From positions 1 to 64,000 of the forward strand of contig VZSE01006161.1 in NCBI GenBank assembly GCA_013398275.1: a stretch of 64,000 bases of DNA, read 5' to 3'. A model generated the notes under the pieces. It searched no databases and was not told the origin of the DNA. It was given only the letters and a program-made list of their open reading frames with translations. Numbering within the stretch: the first letter of the stretch is position 1; every line of letters begins with the position of its first letter. A program made the translations under genes and the position numbers. Positions 22,461-35,509 of this stretch are shown here, piece after piece. The stretch is from Promerops cafer. Its lineage: Eukaryota > Chordata > Aves > Passeriformes > Nectariniidae.

Positions 22461-25400
22461 CCTTGCCTATCACTACCTAAGCCAGAAATCCTGAGTTTCA
22501 GCAGTGCAGGATGTCCCTGTTAAGAGTTTTTAGCTCCCCTTCCCCACTCCTGCATGCTGAGATCTGTAACAGCTCTGCCTCTGCTCCCTTCAAACACAGG
22601 GGAGAAATTCTAAGAAATAATCCATGGTCTTGTACTCCTGAGTAAACTTAAAGAACTCATTCCAAAGGTCTGCTGGATGAGCAGCTCGTGGAGAGATGTA
22701 AACATTACTGACTGGCTTCTTCAGGGCTTCTGCAGAATGAACTTTTCAGCTCTTTTCTGCTGTCTTTAACTGAGAGGTGAGATGAGGATGATCAACATCC
22801 CCACAGCCTAAAAATGGAGTGGCCATTGGGTTCTTCCTCACCCAGGTGGTGAAGGTGAAGGATGCTACACAGAAGGGGACAATCTTTGGGAGTGCTCTGA
22901 GACTCTGGACAATGGTAATGGATGGTAGAGAATTTATATCCTGAATTATGAACCCCCTGCGTGTTGCCACTGGGGTTTGCCTCACAGAAATGTTTCTAAG
23001 AAGGCAGGGCACAGGAGCAGGAAGCTGGAAGTCAGCTTGCAGAGGCCCCACGAGCTTTCCTTTCATCCCTTGTAGATGTGAAATATTGAGTCAAGTTCTG
23101 AAATCCTGAGAAATGGATATTTAAAATCTCTTAGGAGCTCTCCTGCTCTGAAAGATTGTTTCTCATTAGCATCCCATCAAGGATGCTCCCTGAAAAGAGG
23201 AATCTTCCCTGAGTATCAGTACAGAGGGCCATTAAATGCCCTGCTTGGTTTGTGTCCTTTGCTTTCTGAAGGAGAGATTTTTTTTTTGCCTGGTTCTGTC
23301 TGAGAGAGAAAAAAAGCAAAGGAGAATTAATTGCTTGCAAATGCTCTTTCAAAAGTCATGGAAAAGGTGAGCTCCTGGAAGGGGCCTTTGTGGAAGCTTT
23401 GGGGTTTCCCACCACGGGATCTGGGCTTTCACCAGCAGGTGAGAAAAGCCTTTTCCTGCCTGCAGATGTGGCAGGGAGCAAGGTGGGACTGGGATGAGGC
23501 AGAAGGATACCAGGGGGTGGCTGGGTGCCTGGTCTGTCTTGGAGAAGGGTCCTGCTACCAGCATCTCCTCTACCAGCACTGGGATAAATCTACCAGCCTC
23601 AGATAAATTCATAGCAGTGAGGAACTGTGTGGAAATGACAAAGTTTGCCAGCTGCAAACATCAGTTGCAGCCAGCAGCAAAGGGAAGCCAGGAGCAGATG
23701 GTTAATAAAGCATCGTGGCAGCTCTAAGTTACCAGTTTAGTTTACTGGTGGCAATGGCAGGCCTTTGTTATCAGCTTGGCCAAGGGAGCTCCTTTTGGTC
23801 CACAAGATCCATCTCCTCATGCTCCTTTTTCTGCCTTTTGGCCCTGGGAGGAAGGAGGGTGTTCAGCATGAACACATCACCTCCTTGACCCGTTGATACC
23901 ATGGTGGATGTTTTGTCTCTCTTTGTATCCCAGGACTTCTCACCAAGGTCCCAAAAGATTGAGCAGCCATGGTGGAATCCACACAGGAGCAATCCATGGT
24001 GCAAAGGCCTCGGAGTGGCACTAGCTGGAGAAAGGTGTTCCCAGGTCACCCAAGGCCACCCATCACGCTGGGAGGGCAGGGCTGCAGCCAGGCTGAGCCC
24101 TGGGAGCCAAACACCAATTCCCAGCCTCTCTCAGCACCTTTCTTTTCTGTACCTGCCTCCTTCAGGCTCAGCTCGTGTGAGGGCTGGGCTGAGCTCTCAG
24201 TCTGGCACAGTGAGGAGCAGAAAACAAATGATCCCACTGGGAAAAGCCTGTTGTGTTATTGACATCCCCTGGAAAACCTGCCAGGGGTGGAGGTGTCACC
24301 CACAAACCTTCCTGGCACACCCAGAGCAGCACCTTTAGTGTCCTAAAACCTGAACAACCCCAGGGAGCAATGCAGGAGGGCCCAGGGATCCTCAGCACTG
24401 CAGGGAGGGGTGCCCTGGTGACCCCCAGCCACACCAGGGGACTCGGTGGCACAGCAGGACCCTGCTGGCTCTGGCAGGGCACTGACAGCAGCAGGGGAGG
24501 ATGCTGGTGTTTAATCCTTGAGGCTGGCTTTGTGACAGCCCTGTCACTCCAGAGCCAGGTCCCTGGGGCTGAGTGTCACCAGGCAGCTGCAGAGAGCCTC
24601 AGGGGCTTCAGCACAGCTCAGCTCTGGCTGCTGCTACAGAGAAGCTGCAGATGCCCCAGGTGGGACAGTTCTCTGAAGGGACCTGTGACTGCTCCTGCAG
24701 GGCCTCCAGGGATGCTGGACCTTGGTGTTTCCCACCTTTTGCCCCTGAGGCACCAAGGGAGTCCAGGTGTGGAGAGATTTCAAGTTGTGGAAAAGTATAA
24801 AGAGTTTGTACTGATTTCATCCAAATCAGGGGCTGATGGGACAAGCCACAAGGACAACCTGGCTTTGGAAAGAGGGAGAACAGCAACACTGTCTCCCCAA
24901 AAAAGTCTGTCTTTGGGAAGGCTCTGGAATAACTGTACTCACCAACAGCAGAGCTGTGCTGCTGTGTGCCCCTAACAGCTCCAAAATCCTGGCACAACCA
25001 CAACTGCCTGCTGGGTGAACACAACTCTGGGATTTAACAGCAGCTTTGGAAGGGGTTGGGAGGATGGAGTGAATGTGGCAGGGAGATACCATGTGGCAGG
25101 GACATATCTGGGATTTCTCCACGGCCCTAAGGACAGGGAGGCCTGGGTGGCCTCACTGCCACCACTGGGAGCTCTGGAACATGAGGAGCACCTGAGCTGC
25201 AGAGCTGGGCAGGGGGTTGGAGAGTGTGGTGTGTCAGGGACCAGCCCCAGGGGCTCTGAGAGCAGGGAGGACACCTGAAAATCCAGGTTGCTGCCCAGCT
25301 CTCTCCAGGTGTTTTGGTGGGAAAGCTTCCTGCTGCATTGCTGACAATAACCGTGTGACCAGCTGAGGGAATCTGTAGTGACAATAAGTTAATTTTGAGC

Positions 25401-26903
25401 TTCCCCTACAGTATTTGGGAAGGGGTGGATTTCAGAGCCATTTTCCCTTACAACAGTCAGAGAAAGGAGGGATCTGCCCTAAATCAGTGAAGTTCAGCAT
25501 TGTGGCTGTCCAGGTCACCCTCTGGAGATTGGATTTTGGTTCTGAGGACCTCTAAGCACTGCTGAGTGTTTTGCTGCAGTGAAGAGATGAGGTTTGGGGA
25601 ATTACTCTTCCTTGTGAGCCAAAACTTCACAAACTCCTGTAACAGTCACTCACTGTCAATGGAAACATTTACAGGAAATGAACTTGTCGATGGACAACTG
25701 CTCCTGCCCCCAAACTTCCAGCAGAATCCCTTGGGTTTCTTACCAGGATCAATATGTTCTCATCCAACATCACCTGCTCAGTATTCAGCCTCTGAAAGGA
25801 GAGAGGGGGACAGCAGTGAGGCAGTGGGGCTGCAAATGCAGGCTGACAAGGGGAGCTGAACTGTCCCATAGCCGAGCTGGAACGCTGCTGGACAGGAGGT
25901 GCTGAGCATCCTCATCACCCACAAGATTCAGCTCTGGGATCTGTCTCAAAAAACTTGCTGATGCTCAGCACCTTGCAGGATTTGTCCCTTTGTGCAGGAA
26001 AAAGGATCAGACAAATAGTGGCATATTTATCTGCTGAGTTTTCAGCAGGAAAATGGATGAGTTTGGAATTATTCACCATATGTTCCCCTTTGGGCATCAG
26101 GCTCTGCACTCTCTGCCTTGCTGCTGGGAACTGGAGTGATGGAGCAGGGGAGGATCTCAGACCTGGCTGCCACAGCCTTCCTCCTCTGCTCAGCAGCTCT
26201 GAAACACCAATATTTAATGCAGTGTCTTCCCTTCCTTCTGCTGCAACTCCCCCTGGACTTTTCCACCCACTTGTGCACTCAGCATGTTCTGCTCCCCCTC
26301 ACATATGGCACGCAGAATTTTCCCTATATTAAAACCCTAACTCAGGGTTATTTGATGCTCAGGGAAGTTCAGGGAATATTTGATGCTCCAAAAAACATAG
26401 CAGTGAAATCAGAAACATGAATATATGAGGGGCACTGGAAGGGAAGGGGATTCCACCCAGGAAATAACAAAGGGATGTGTCTGTAGCATGTCCTGCTGCG
26501 TTCGTGAGCAGGGGCTGGATGGAGCTCGTTGAGGAGCTGAGTATTTAATCAGGGTAACTTTGGACATCTGGCTTTGGGAGAGGGAGGGCAGAGCCTGGCT
26601 GTGTCCATGCAGGTGTGGGGGCTGTTGGCAGCTGTGTGCCATGCCCTCCCCAGGCCCAGCCCCGTTCCCACAGCCTCCCCTGCTCCCCTCTGCTGACCCC
26701 ACTGCCCTGGGCTGGGCCTTCCTCCCATCCCAGTCCCTCTGGAGGGTGACTGCTGCTCCTGGACAAACCACCTTGGAGTTAACCAGGCTGGGATGGGCAG
26801 CCAGAGGCGTGCTGTGGGGTCTGTGGGGTGTTCAGGGACTGAGAGCAGTGCAGGGGGTGAGGACATCCATGCTGCCTCACTGCAGGGAGCTGCTGGCCTG
26901 GGG
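22461..26903. other. Long repeat-poor intron stretch
   Basis: About 4.4 kb with no CR1, LTR or tandem array that I can recognise. GC-rich around 24000-24780 and 26580-26900, AT-richer elsewhere. A 240-codon frame at 24253-24975 shows no protein features. Confidence 0.5.
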
Positions 26904-27040
26904 ATGAGCCCGGCTCTGTCCTGAGGATGGGCCCAGCTCTGTCCTGAGGATGGGCCCGGCTCTGATCCAAGGATGGGCCCGGCTCTGTCCCGAGGATGGG
27001 CCCAGCCCCAGTCTGAGGATGGGCCCAGCTCTGTGCTCCA
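26904..27040. repeat. 23-bp minisatellite, about six units
   Basis: Diverged units of GATGGGCCCAGCTCTGTCC plus TGAG, recurring every 23 bp. The internal GGGCCC keeps a palindromic core in each unit. It ends about 20 bp before the 20-bp array. Confidence 0.88.
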
Positions 27041-27051
27041 CAGGGTCCAGG

Positions 27052-27420
27052 GCCTGTCCTGCTCTGCCAGCCCCTGTCCTGCTCTCTCAGCCCCTGTCCT
27101 GCTCTGCCAGACCCTGTCCTGCTCTGCCAGACCCTGTCCTGCTCTGCCAGCCCCTGTCCTGCTCTGCCAGCCCCTGTCCTGCTCTCTCAGCCCCTGCCCT
27201 GCTCTCTCAGCCCCTGCCCTGCTCTCTCAGCCCCTGCCCTGCTCTGCCAGCCCCTGTCCTGCTCTCTCAGCCCCTGCCCTGCTCTGCCAGCCCCTGTCCT
27301 GCTCTCTCAGCCCCTGTCCTGCTCTCTCAGCCCCTGTCCTGCTCTCTCAGCCCCTGTCCTGCTCTGCCAGCCCCTGTCCTGCTCTCTCAGCCCCTGTCCT
27401 GCTCTCTCAGCCCCTGCCAG
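27052..27420. repeat. 20-bp minisatellite, 18 units with two main variants
   Basis: The unit is GCTCTgcCAGCCCCTGtCCT. Spacing is exactly 20 bp across 27061-27420. Two internal forms occur, GCTCTGCCAG (G) and GCTCTCTCAG (C), in the order GCG GGG CCC GCG CCC GCC; T/C in CTGTCCT/CTGCCCT and A/C in CAGACC/CAGCCC also vary. As 20 is not a multiple of 3, each forward frame repeats a 20-residue peptide every 60 bp. The minus strand carries GG/GGGG runs in every unit. There are no spacers, so it is not a CRISPR-like array. Confidence 0.97.
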
Positions 27421-28104
27421 CCCATCCTCCCTGCACAGCTTTGTCAGCGAGGGCAAAGGGAAGCTCTGCAGAGTTCACCTCAGTCTCCAGTGATCACTGC
27501 CCTGAACCAGAAAGCTCCAGAGGACATCAGACCTGAGATCTGCTCACTCCTATCACTGTCATCCCTGCTTCTGAGGCTCTCACTGCAGGCAGCACAGGGC
27601 TCAGTGCCCTGAGTGCCCTGTGTGCCCCCAGCCCCGTGGCAAGCAGCTGGGCAGGGGATGTGTGGGCACACGCAGCAGAGGGCTCCCTGCATCCCTGGGG
27701 AGGGCTGGTGGGATTTTCAGGTTAAATGTGTGGAGTGAGCAGCTTTACTTGGTCCTGTTGAATAATGTTTTGTGTTAATGCTGGGGCAGGAATCTGCTTT
27801 GCCTCAGTGTGATCCTGTGGTGCCAAGGGACCAGGGAACTGTTTTCTGAAGGTGTAGTGAATTTACTGGCTGTGTGTGGCCCTGGATCCAGCCTGCCTGG
27901 GATGGGGCTTGCAGTGCAGATGAATTATTTTTAAAATTTTGCCTCTTTACTCTCAAGGTCTTGAATTTGTATTTCTTTAAACCAGCAGAGGGGAGCTGTT
28001 GTTGCTGTGCTGCTGCACAGGGAATGGTGTCAGAGGAAAGCAGAGCTGAGGTGTGATGGGGATGGCATCACCCATGGCATTAATGTCATCTCTGGAGCTG
28101 AATT
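27421..28104. other. Intron, nothing recognised
   Basis: GC-rich next to the minisatellite, AT-rich at 27720-27980. No repeat family or coding signal. Confidence 0.55.
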
Positions 28105-28312
28105 TCACAGAATGGTGGAATGGTTTGGGTGGAAGGGACCATAAGGCCCATCTTGTTCCATGGGCAGGGACCCCTTCCACTGTCCCAGGCTGCTCCAGCC
28201 TGGCCTTGGGCACTGCCAGGGATCCAGGGGCAGCCCCAGCTGCTCTGGGCACCCTGTGCCAGGGCCTGCCCACCCTCCCAGGGAAGGATTCCTTCCCAAT
28301 ATCCAAATTTCC
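28105..28312 (-). mobile_element. CR1 LINE, young type, antisense
   Basis: Shows the reversed tail tttcacagaatggtggaatg, then ccactgtcccaggctgctcc, ggcactgccagggatccagg and caccctgtgccagggcctgc. The part between the tail and the core is slightly shortened. Confidence 0.9.
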
Positions 28313-29954
28313 TTGTGCTGATCCCCAGTTCCTGGGTTCTGTTCAGTTCAGTCCCACGTGGAGCAGCACAGGGCTCTCGTGGGGGCTGGGAATGTCAGAA
28401 GGCACAATTTGGCTGCTGGGTTTTGCCTGAAATGTTGTAGCTCAGGCAGAACGAAGGCAAGGTCCTTTCCAAGAAAACAGTACTGGAAAATACACTGGGT
28501 CTGTCTCTCAGCTGTGATGCTGAATGTTTTCATTATCAGGGCATCCAGGGCACTGCACGAAATGTTTAATATGAAAATAAATCAGGAAATTAGTTACCTA
28601 AATTATGAAGTTTTATAAGAATAACCTATGTGCTGTGGCAGTGCTTCCCCAGCACTCCTTATATTTCCTGCTATTTTTCCATCTTTTCTTTGTTGCTTGG
28701 GAATACAGAACTGAGACAGTGGAATTTGCTGGCAGTTCTCACATTCCATGAAGAATTCCAAGGATTTTAAATCCCTTTCCTGAGCCTGGGAGATGCAGTG
28801 CAGATGTGGAACAGTGAACTAGGAGAGTGCACTCAGCTTCTGCAGGGGGTTATTGTTCACAAGAGCCATTTTCTCTGTCTCAAACCTGTATAAATTTTAT
28901 TAATAGAGGTATTAGAAATTGTATTGCCTTTCTTACCCTCTTTGGTTGATGGAAACAACTCTTACACCACCAGTTTAATTTTTCTAAAGTACTGCACTAA
29001 AGTGCTTTCCATGTTTGTACAAATGAAAATAACCTTCTTTTAAAAATTAAATTGCAGCTGTCTGGTTGTTTTGTGAAGCTGATCCTGCTCTGTTGATCAT
29101 GCCTATAATGAATTATTCTCTGCATTGGGGTTAAAAATAACCCAGCCCCAAAGGCAGTGCCCTCCAACCCCACTTTGTTCTTAATTTGTGCCAAGCCATT
29201 AACGTGAGAGAGCCCCAAGCAGGTACCTGTGCTGTGGGTGACCTTGGGGACAGGAGTCCCTGCCTGGGCAAGTGCACTTTAGTTTCCCTGGATTGCTGTG
29301 GGCAGGAGAACTGCTGCTGGCAGCTCCTGAAATGGCAGTTTTGAAGCATCTTTCTAAGCCAGTTGTTCAGTTCTCAGTGATTTTTGTCAAGGATTTTGGT
29401 TTCCATCCTTACTTGGTGGGAAGGACGTGCCCATGTCTTTGTGAAGCTGAATGGAAATCAGGCACTGATGTCACCTGAAACAAAATGTCAGTTTGGGAAT
29501 TTTTGGGGGGGTTAATCTAATTGAAGTTTTCAAAGCAGTTAAGAAGTTAAGAGAAAATCATTAAGAGAAAATTGTTAAGAAGGCTGCAGGAGAAACAGGA
29601 GAAACAGGGGAAGGGGTTGTGGTGGTCTTGCAGTGGGTAAAATAAAACCAAACTGGTTGATAAAGAGCTGATAAGGGCTTTGTGATGTCTCTGGATCCTG
29701 ACTCTCACAGAGCCACCAGAGATCATGGCACAAGCACAGCCCTGAGTGTCCCTGTCCCCATCTCTGTGCTTGGACTCTCAGTGGAGTTTGTCCCCCAGGA
29801 CAGAGAGGGTTGTAGTGGCTTTTTCTCCCCCAGCATCACCCTCTTTCAGCTCTAAACCATTTGCCATCTCTCAGAGCAGAGTCTTTTAAACTCTTTACAT
29901 TGTCCAGATGAGTGGCTGATAACCCTGTGGAAAATCCCAAAGCAGCTGGTGCTG
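28313..29954. other. AT-rich intron, no gene recognised
   Basis: AT-rich, complex sequence at 28560-29130 and 29480-29680; no known repeat. aagaagttaagagaaaatca and nearby near-repeats at 29538-29582 form a short A-rich imperfect duplication. Confidence 0.5.
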
Positions 29955-30220
29955 AATATTGGGGCTGTGCAGCCTGGGGAAGGGGAGGTTGTTGGAGACC
30001 TCCCAGCACCTCCCAGGCTCTGGAGGGGACACAGGGAAGGCAGAGAGGGACCCTGCAGCAGGAACTGGAGGGACAGGACAAGGGGCATGGGGTCAAACTG
30101 GCAGAGGGGAATTTAGGTCAGATACAGGGAAGGAATTGTCCCTGTGAGGGAGGAGAGGCCCTGGCACAGAGAAGCTGTGCCTGCCCCTGGATCCCTGGAA
30201 GGCCTGGTTGGACCAAAACC
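29955..30220 (+). mobile_element. CR1 LINE, sense, lacking its 3' end
   Basis: Runs from ggggctgtgcagcctgggga through ccctgcagcaggaactggag and gaaggaattgtccctgtgag to tccctggaaggcctggttgg, then stops. The expected ggaaggtgtccctgccatgg segment and tail are missing, replaced by unrelated sequence (aaaacctctttccagctgaa). Confidence 0.87.
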
Positions 30221-33200
30221 TCTTTCCAGCTGAACCTGATTGCAAAACCCTCTCTCCTCTTGAGCCCAGACTTTCCATTGATTGGAGAGGGGTGGGTCAG
30301 GTTTAGGGTGACCGATTGCTGCCTGGCCCCTTTGCCTTCGCTCATCTCCGGCTCGCAGCTCCTGCACACCTTCCAGCCAGCACAGAAAGTCACCCTGTCC
30401 CTTCCCCCTTGGGAGCAGGGCTTCCAGTCCAGCAGTGGGATGAGTCCCCGAGCCTCCTTCAGGCCTGGATGCATTTCAGTCCGTGAAGGAATCCAGGAGT
30501 GCTGCAGCTTGGACAAGCTTGTGCTCAGAGAGGCCAGAGATCCCTTTGGATCCATCCCGTGGCTGCTCCACAGGCTGGGAATCAGCTGGAGCCAGCAACC
30601 ATCCCTCAAAGGTGTCCTGCTGGATCCAGGAGGAGGGGCAGGGTGGAAGGGCCACCAGAAAACAGGGAAATCATAAAACCAAACAAGGTTTTAAGGTCAA
30701 CTCTGCAAGAATAATTGGGATGTTAAATTCATGCAGTTCTCACTACAGAGCTACACAAATGTTTTCCCATTAAGGAATTAGTCACTCTTGCAGGTTTTTC
30801 CAGAGCAGTAGGATGAAAATTTGCTGCTCTGGAGTCCAAATCTGGTGGATTTGGGGGCAGCCAGGCAATGATGGGTCACTGCCTCTCTTCCTGCATCCTG
30901 GGATCCATCCTGGGAGAGGATGTGTTGTTTCTCCAGTCAAAATGATCCAAATCAAATGCAAAGGATAGGTTGGAACAAGGGCTGAGCAGGAAAACAGTCT
31001 CATTATAACATGCAGGGCACGGAGCCTGGGATGGGAAGAGGAAGCACACAAGGCTGTTAGCCAGGGCACCAGCCTCTTTCTCTTCAGTTTAGTTTCAGCT
31101 TCCCTTAAAATTCCTGCTGTTTATCCACTTTGCCCACACGGGAGCCAGAAGCTTTCCTGCTCGTTTCTGTCAAATTAAATTAATGGGGAGAAAAAACAAC
31201 CACACAGATGCTCCAAATCCCAGGCTGGAACTGCTGAGTTTTGGCTCTTGCATCTGACTCTCAGTGTGGTTCAAAAGCAACTCTGGAGGCACTTGGGGCA
31301 CTCTGAAAAGGCAGAAGAGCAGCAATTTTCCTGTTTAAAGGGAGAGCTGAATTTTTCAGCCAGCTCTGAAAGGTGAGCTGTGGAATCTGGGATCTGGGGG
31401 TGCATGCATGTGTGATGGGCTGATTTCCTGTGGCAGTGCACAGGGGTTTTCCACTGCCTGCATTGGAGCTTTTCTGCTAAAATAATTGTATAAAAAAAGA
31501 ACTGGGAAGCTTCTGGGATTGTGAGGGAGGTGCCTCCCTCACCTGCAGCTCCCAGCAAAGCACCTGGGAGGGGCAGGGATGGAAACCCAGCAGGTGGCCC
31601 AGAGCCCTGTGTGTCTGCTGTGGAGATTTGACTCTTTTGGAGCAGTTTGATGTTCCTAACCTCAGTCAAAGTCATCTCCTCCTTTGCAGCCAGCACAGGA
31701 CTGGAGAGCAGCTCTGGATCCAGTGGCCACAGTCACAGATGCACTGGGGTGAGCTTGTACAGCCACCCAAGGGCAGAACCTGTGGGTGCAGATCCCAGTT
31801 TTGTGCAGGGAATGAGGAAGGCAGGGCACCAGCCAACTGCTTTTACCTCCTGCTCATTGCACTGTCAAGGACCTCGAGCTGAGGGGAGATGAAATGAATT
31901 TGTGGCTTTAACCATGTCTAAGAACCCAAATTGTCTTTCTGTAAATGGCTTTGATTTGGCTTTTTATGGGCAGCTCAGACCCTCTCCTGCCACCTTTCCT
32001 TTCTCTTTTCCTTTCCCCTGGGTTTCCAGGAATGCTCCAGATGAAGGGCTGGAATCTCATGGTGACCCCAGGAGTGCTGCATCAGTGGTGCCCTGGGCAT
32101 GGATTTCCTTTGTCTCCTAAAAGCTGTTGGAGGGTGAGAGGAGTTCCCAAACCTCCAGGTAGAAGGCAGCAGTTTTGTTTATCAGTGTTAATTAGAGTGA
32201 GCTGGTTTGGCCTCAGTGAACCAGCTCTGGAGCAGGAGAAGGGTGGAATGTATAAAATCAGGGATGTGAAGCTGTGGGAGTTCAATGCCAAGGATGTGTT
32301 TAGGGTTTTGCTGAGTTGGAGTTAAAGAGAAGGTCAGGAGTAAGCACTGATCCTATGAAAAATACATATTTTGGGATTCTTTCACATCTTCTAACTGCAA
32401 ACATTGCATTAGGTGCTGTCTGCAGGATTAGGACCAAAATTGTTTCTAAATAATAATTGGGATAATAAATGCTGAGGGACAGAGAGCTCTGGGATCCCAG
32501 CACTGGATGAGCTTTGAGGTCCTTCCACCCCAGACCTGTCTGGGACTGTGTGATGGTTCAGGGCTATTGATGAGAGCAAAGTTTTGGTTTGTTTTTTCCC
32601 CAGTCTGGGAGATTTTGCCCCCAGGATGGGTTATTTCAGTGCCTTTGCTGCCCTTTAGTGCTGCCCAGCTGCAGGCAGGGAGCAACAGTTTCTGGGAATG
32701 TGAATCTGGGCAGCGTTTTGTAGGACAGAACTCTTGGATTTTTAAAAGCTGCCAGGCAAGAATCTCTAAAATGCATCACAGGCACTCAGTTTGGGGTTTG
32801 ATGGTTCTCTTAATTCCCAGTGAACTCCTCAGCGAGAGCCTGCCAGCCCCAATTTGGTGCCACCTGTGAAAATGTCACTGCCAGGTCTCAGAGCAGTGGG
32901 ACTGGGATGAGGAGGTTGTGCAGCTCAGCAGCAGCACTGAGGTGCTCAGATGTGTTTCAGGTGGGGTTAGGAGCCTTTCCATGGCAGCCCTTGGAGGTTA
33001 TGTACATGCTTATCCCACAGCTCAAGGAAAGTTTGGGGCTGGCTTCAATCCCCTCCTTAACATTTCCACCTCCTGCCCCTGCATCTGGCACCCAGATGTT
33101 GCAGCTTCTCCTCGGCTCTTCCCTGCTCTGCCTCAGGCTCTTAAATCAGCACCTTTTTTCTGATTAAAATTCCTGATTAAAGCTGGAGTGAAAGTGCTCC

Positions 33201-34444
33201 TGGCTCTTTTGGCACGTGGTGCTTTGTAGGAAAAAGGCACAGAGGGCAGAGTTGTTCCTCCCTGGAGTAAAGCCAGCAGCAGGTCCTGGCACAGGACTGG
33301 ATTTTTTGTCTTTCTTTCCCACTGCTTATTTTCCACAAGCAGGAAGCCTCTGCAGAGACACAGCATAAATGCAGTTTAGGTTTGTCCAAGAACCAGAGGG
33401 CAGCTGGATTGGAATTCTTGGAGCATGTCCTGAGGGAATGAACTCACAGCAGCTCCTGGTTTGGTTCCCTGGCCTTTGGATGTGCAGGACTCTGCAGATG
33501 ATCCCCTGGCAAAGGTTCCCTGCTAAGCCAACTTCTTTTTAGGGCTTCAGACACTGACATCCCCTCCCTCCAGCCCTTCCCAGCCTGTGGATTCCATCAG
33601 TCTGGATTTGTTAAAGGCTGCAGCCTGCTGGAGATGTGCCAGGGCAAACTGCAGATCCTTTCCCCCTGGAATCTGACACTGCTCAACTTCGAGGCAAAAC
33701 CCAAGGAAGACTCAGCCCCTTGGCCACAGACCTCCTGGAGAGTGAGCCAGATCCCTCCTGGGCCAAATGGGAACGGTGGAGTCCCTGGGATTCCCTGTGC
33801 CAGGGGGTCACCCTGCCCTAGGAGGTGGGAGCAGCTCCCTCTGCTCCCAGCTGCGTTTTTATCCATCAGGATACAAACTCACCCTGCAGAGCTGAAGGAC
33901 TGGCTGGCTGACAGGCAGGTCCCTCCTGGGGCTGGGGAACCAGAATTCCCTTGTCCCCCTCCTTCTCAGTCCTGGAGTTTGTTGCCAATTGGTTGTGACT
34001 TGCAGGAGAGCCCTGCAGACACAGGAGTGACCATTCCTGATGAGTGCTTTGTGTGCAGCAGGGAGGGAGGTTCTGCTCCTTGGGGTGACACTGGAGGGGG
34101 ACAGGGCCCTGTTTCCTGCATTCCTTCTGCTCCCTGAATGCTGACATCAAACAAGCTCTCCTCATGTGCAGTGTAGAATTAAATCCTGGCTCTCCAGGTC
34201 CAGTTTTTCCTGGGCTGATGCCACCTGGACACAGGGCTGAGTCCCTTCATCCCCAGTTGTCACTTCATTGCCAGGTGACAGAGGGCAGGAGCTGCCTGGG
34301 GATGGCCCCTGGCTGCTCAGCCTGTGAGCCAAACACATTTTTTAAAGTTATTCCTTATACATTTCCTACAGGAAGGTGAACTCTTGCCACCCAGGAGCTT
34401 GCTGAGGGTTTTGCTTCCGACTTTGAGTGGATCTTGAATCCAAG
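30221..34444. other. Long intron stretch, largely unique
   Basis: No gene recognised. GC-richer at 33540-34140, AT-richer at 30660-30790 and 32330-32480. A weak CR1 end at 32490-32560 is listed separately. Confidence 0.5.
32490..32560 (+). mobile_element. Possible CR1 3' remnant, sense
   Basis: ggatgagctttgaggtcctt and ccaccccagacctgtctggg resemble the last 60 bp of CR1 (GATGATCTTTAAGGTCCCTTCCAACCC). Short, so a chance match is possible. Confidence 0.5.
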
Positions 34445-34905
34445 TCTCCACTGGGAGAGGAGGTTCCAGAGGGCTGGAACCCCTCTGCTCTGGAGCCAGG
34501 CTGGGAGAGCTGGGGGTGTTCAGGATAGAGATGAGAAAGTTTTGGAGAGATCTCAGAGCCCCTTCCAGGGCCTAAAGGGGCTCCAGGAGAGCTGGAGAGG
34601 GACTGGGGACCAGGGATGGAGGGACAGGACCCAGGGAATGGCTCCCACTGCCAGAGGGCAGGGCTGGATGGGAGATTGGGAATTAGGAATTGTTCCCTGG
34701 GAGGGTGGGCAGGCCCTGGCACAGGGTGCCCAGAGCAGCTGGGGCTGCCCCTGGATCCCTGGCAGTGCCCAAGGCCGGGCTGGACAGAACCTGGAACAGC
34801 CTGGGACAGTGGAAAAGAGTCCCTGCCCATGGTAGGGGCTTGAAAGGGATGATCTCTAATGTCCCTTTAAAACCAAGCCATTCTGGGATTCTGTGATTTA
34901 AGAAA
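34445..34905 (+). mobile_element. CR1 LINE, about 460 bp, sense, young type
   Basis: From gagaggaggttccagagggc through gggctccaggagagctggag and gggagggtgggcaggccctg to ccattctgggattctgtgat. Similar over its length to the reverse of 50990-51480. Confidence 0.92.
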
Positions 34906-35509
34906 AATCAATTCATTTTGCATTTGGTGATTTAAAACCCCCACAAACAACAAGGCAAAGCAAACTAAAAAAGCAACACCAGCACCCTCCCCACTGAAAA
35001 AAAGAATGCAGAAACCACAAGCAGCTGTCCCAGAGGGGGCCCATGGTGAGAGTGCCCCATCCCAGCAAAGTCAGTGAAGGCTGTGCTGGTGCTCAGGGTT
35101 TGAAGTCAGGAGCTGACCTCCAGCACTTTCCTGGTTGCCATGTGCTCAGCCTTGCTCCACTCTGCCTTTTCAAAGAGCTCTTGCATCTCTTTGTGCTTCC
35201 CAGCTTGTGCAGCTGTGGGAGGAAACACAGATTTCCAGGGTCTCTTGGTGTGATCAGTGTCCCTGGGATGGGATTTCAGCTTTGGGAGCTGCTGGCTCTG
35301 AGTTGCCTGACCCTTAAACAAGCAGCTGGGATCAGTCTCTCTGCAGACATCAGCCTCTGTGCTTTGTGCTTGGGTGGATCTGCACTAACCCAGGTGGAGG
35401 TGAATCCAAACCATCCTCTCCACCCCTGAGCTCCCTTACCTGGCAATTATCTTTACCAAGCTTGCATTTACATTTCACTGCAGTTTTCCCCATTTTCATT
35501 TTTCTTTTC

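Noticed and set aside
24253..24975. 240-codon open frame on the plus strand
   Set aside because: GC-rich chance frame; no motif, no homologous segment that I recognise, no splice-site pattern.
27061..27420. Regular 20-bp repeats as a CRISPR-like array
   Set aside because: There are no spacers between units, and the genome is animal; it is a minisatellite.
26950..27612. 220-codon repetitive open frame (C-P-A-L-P-A-P-V-type repeats)
   Set aside because: It is the translation of the 20-bp minisatellite; all three forward frames stay open for the same reason.
29912..30676. 254-codon open frame on the plus strand
   Set aside because: The first third is CR1 sequence; the remainder shows no protein features.
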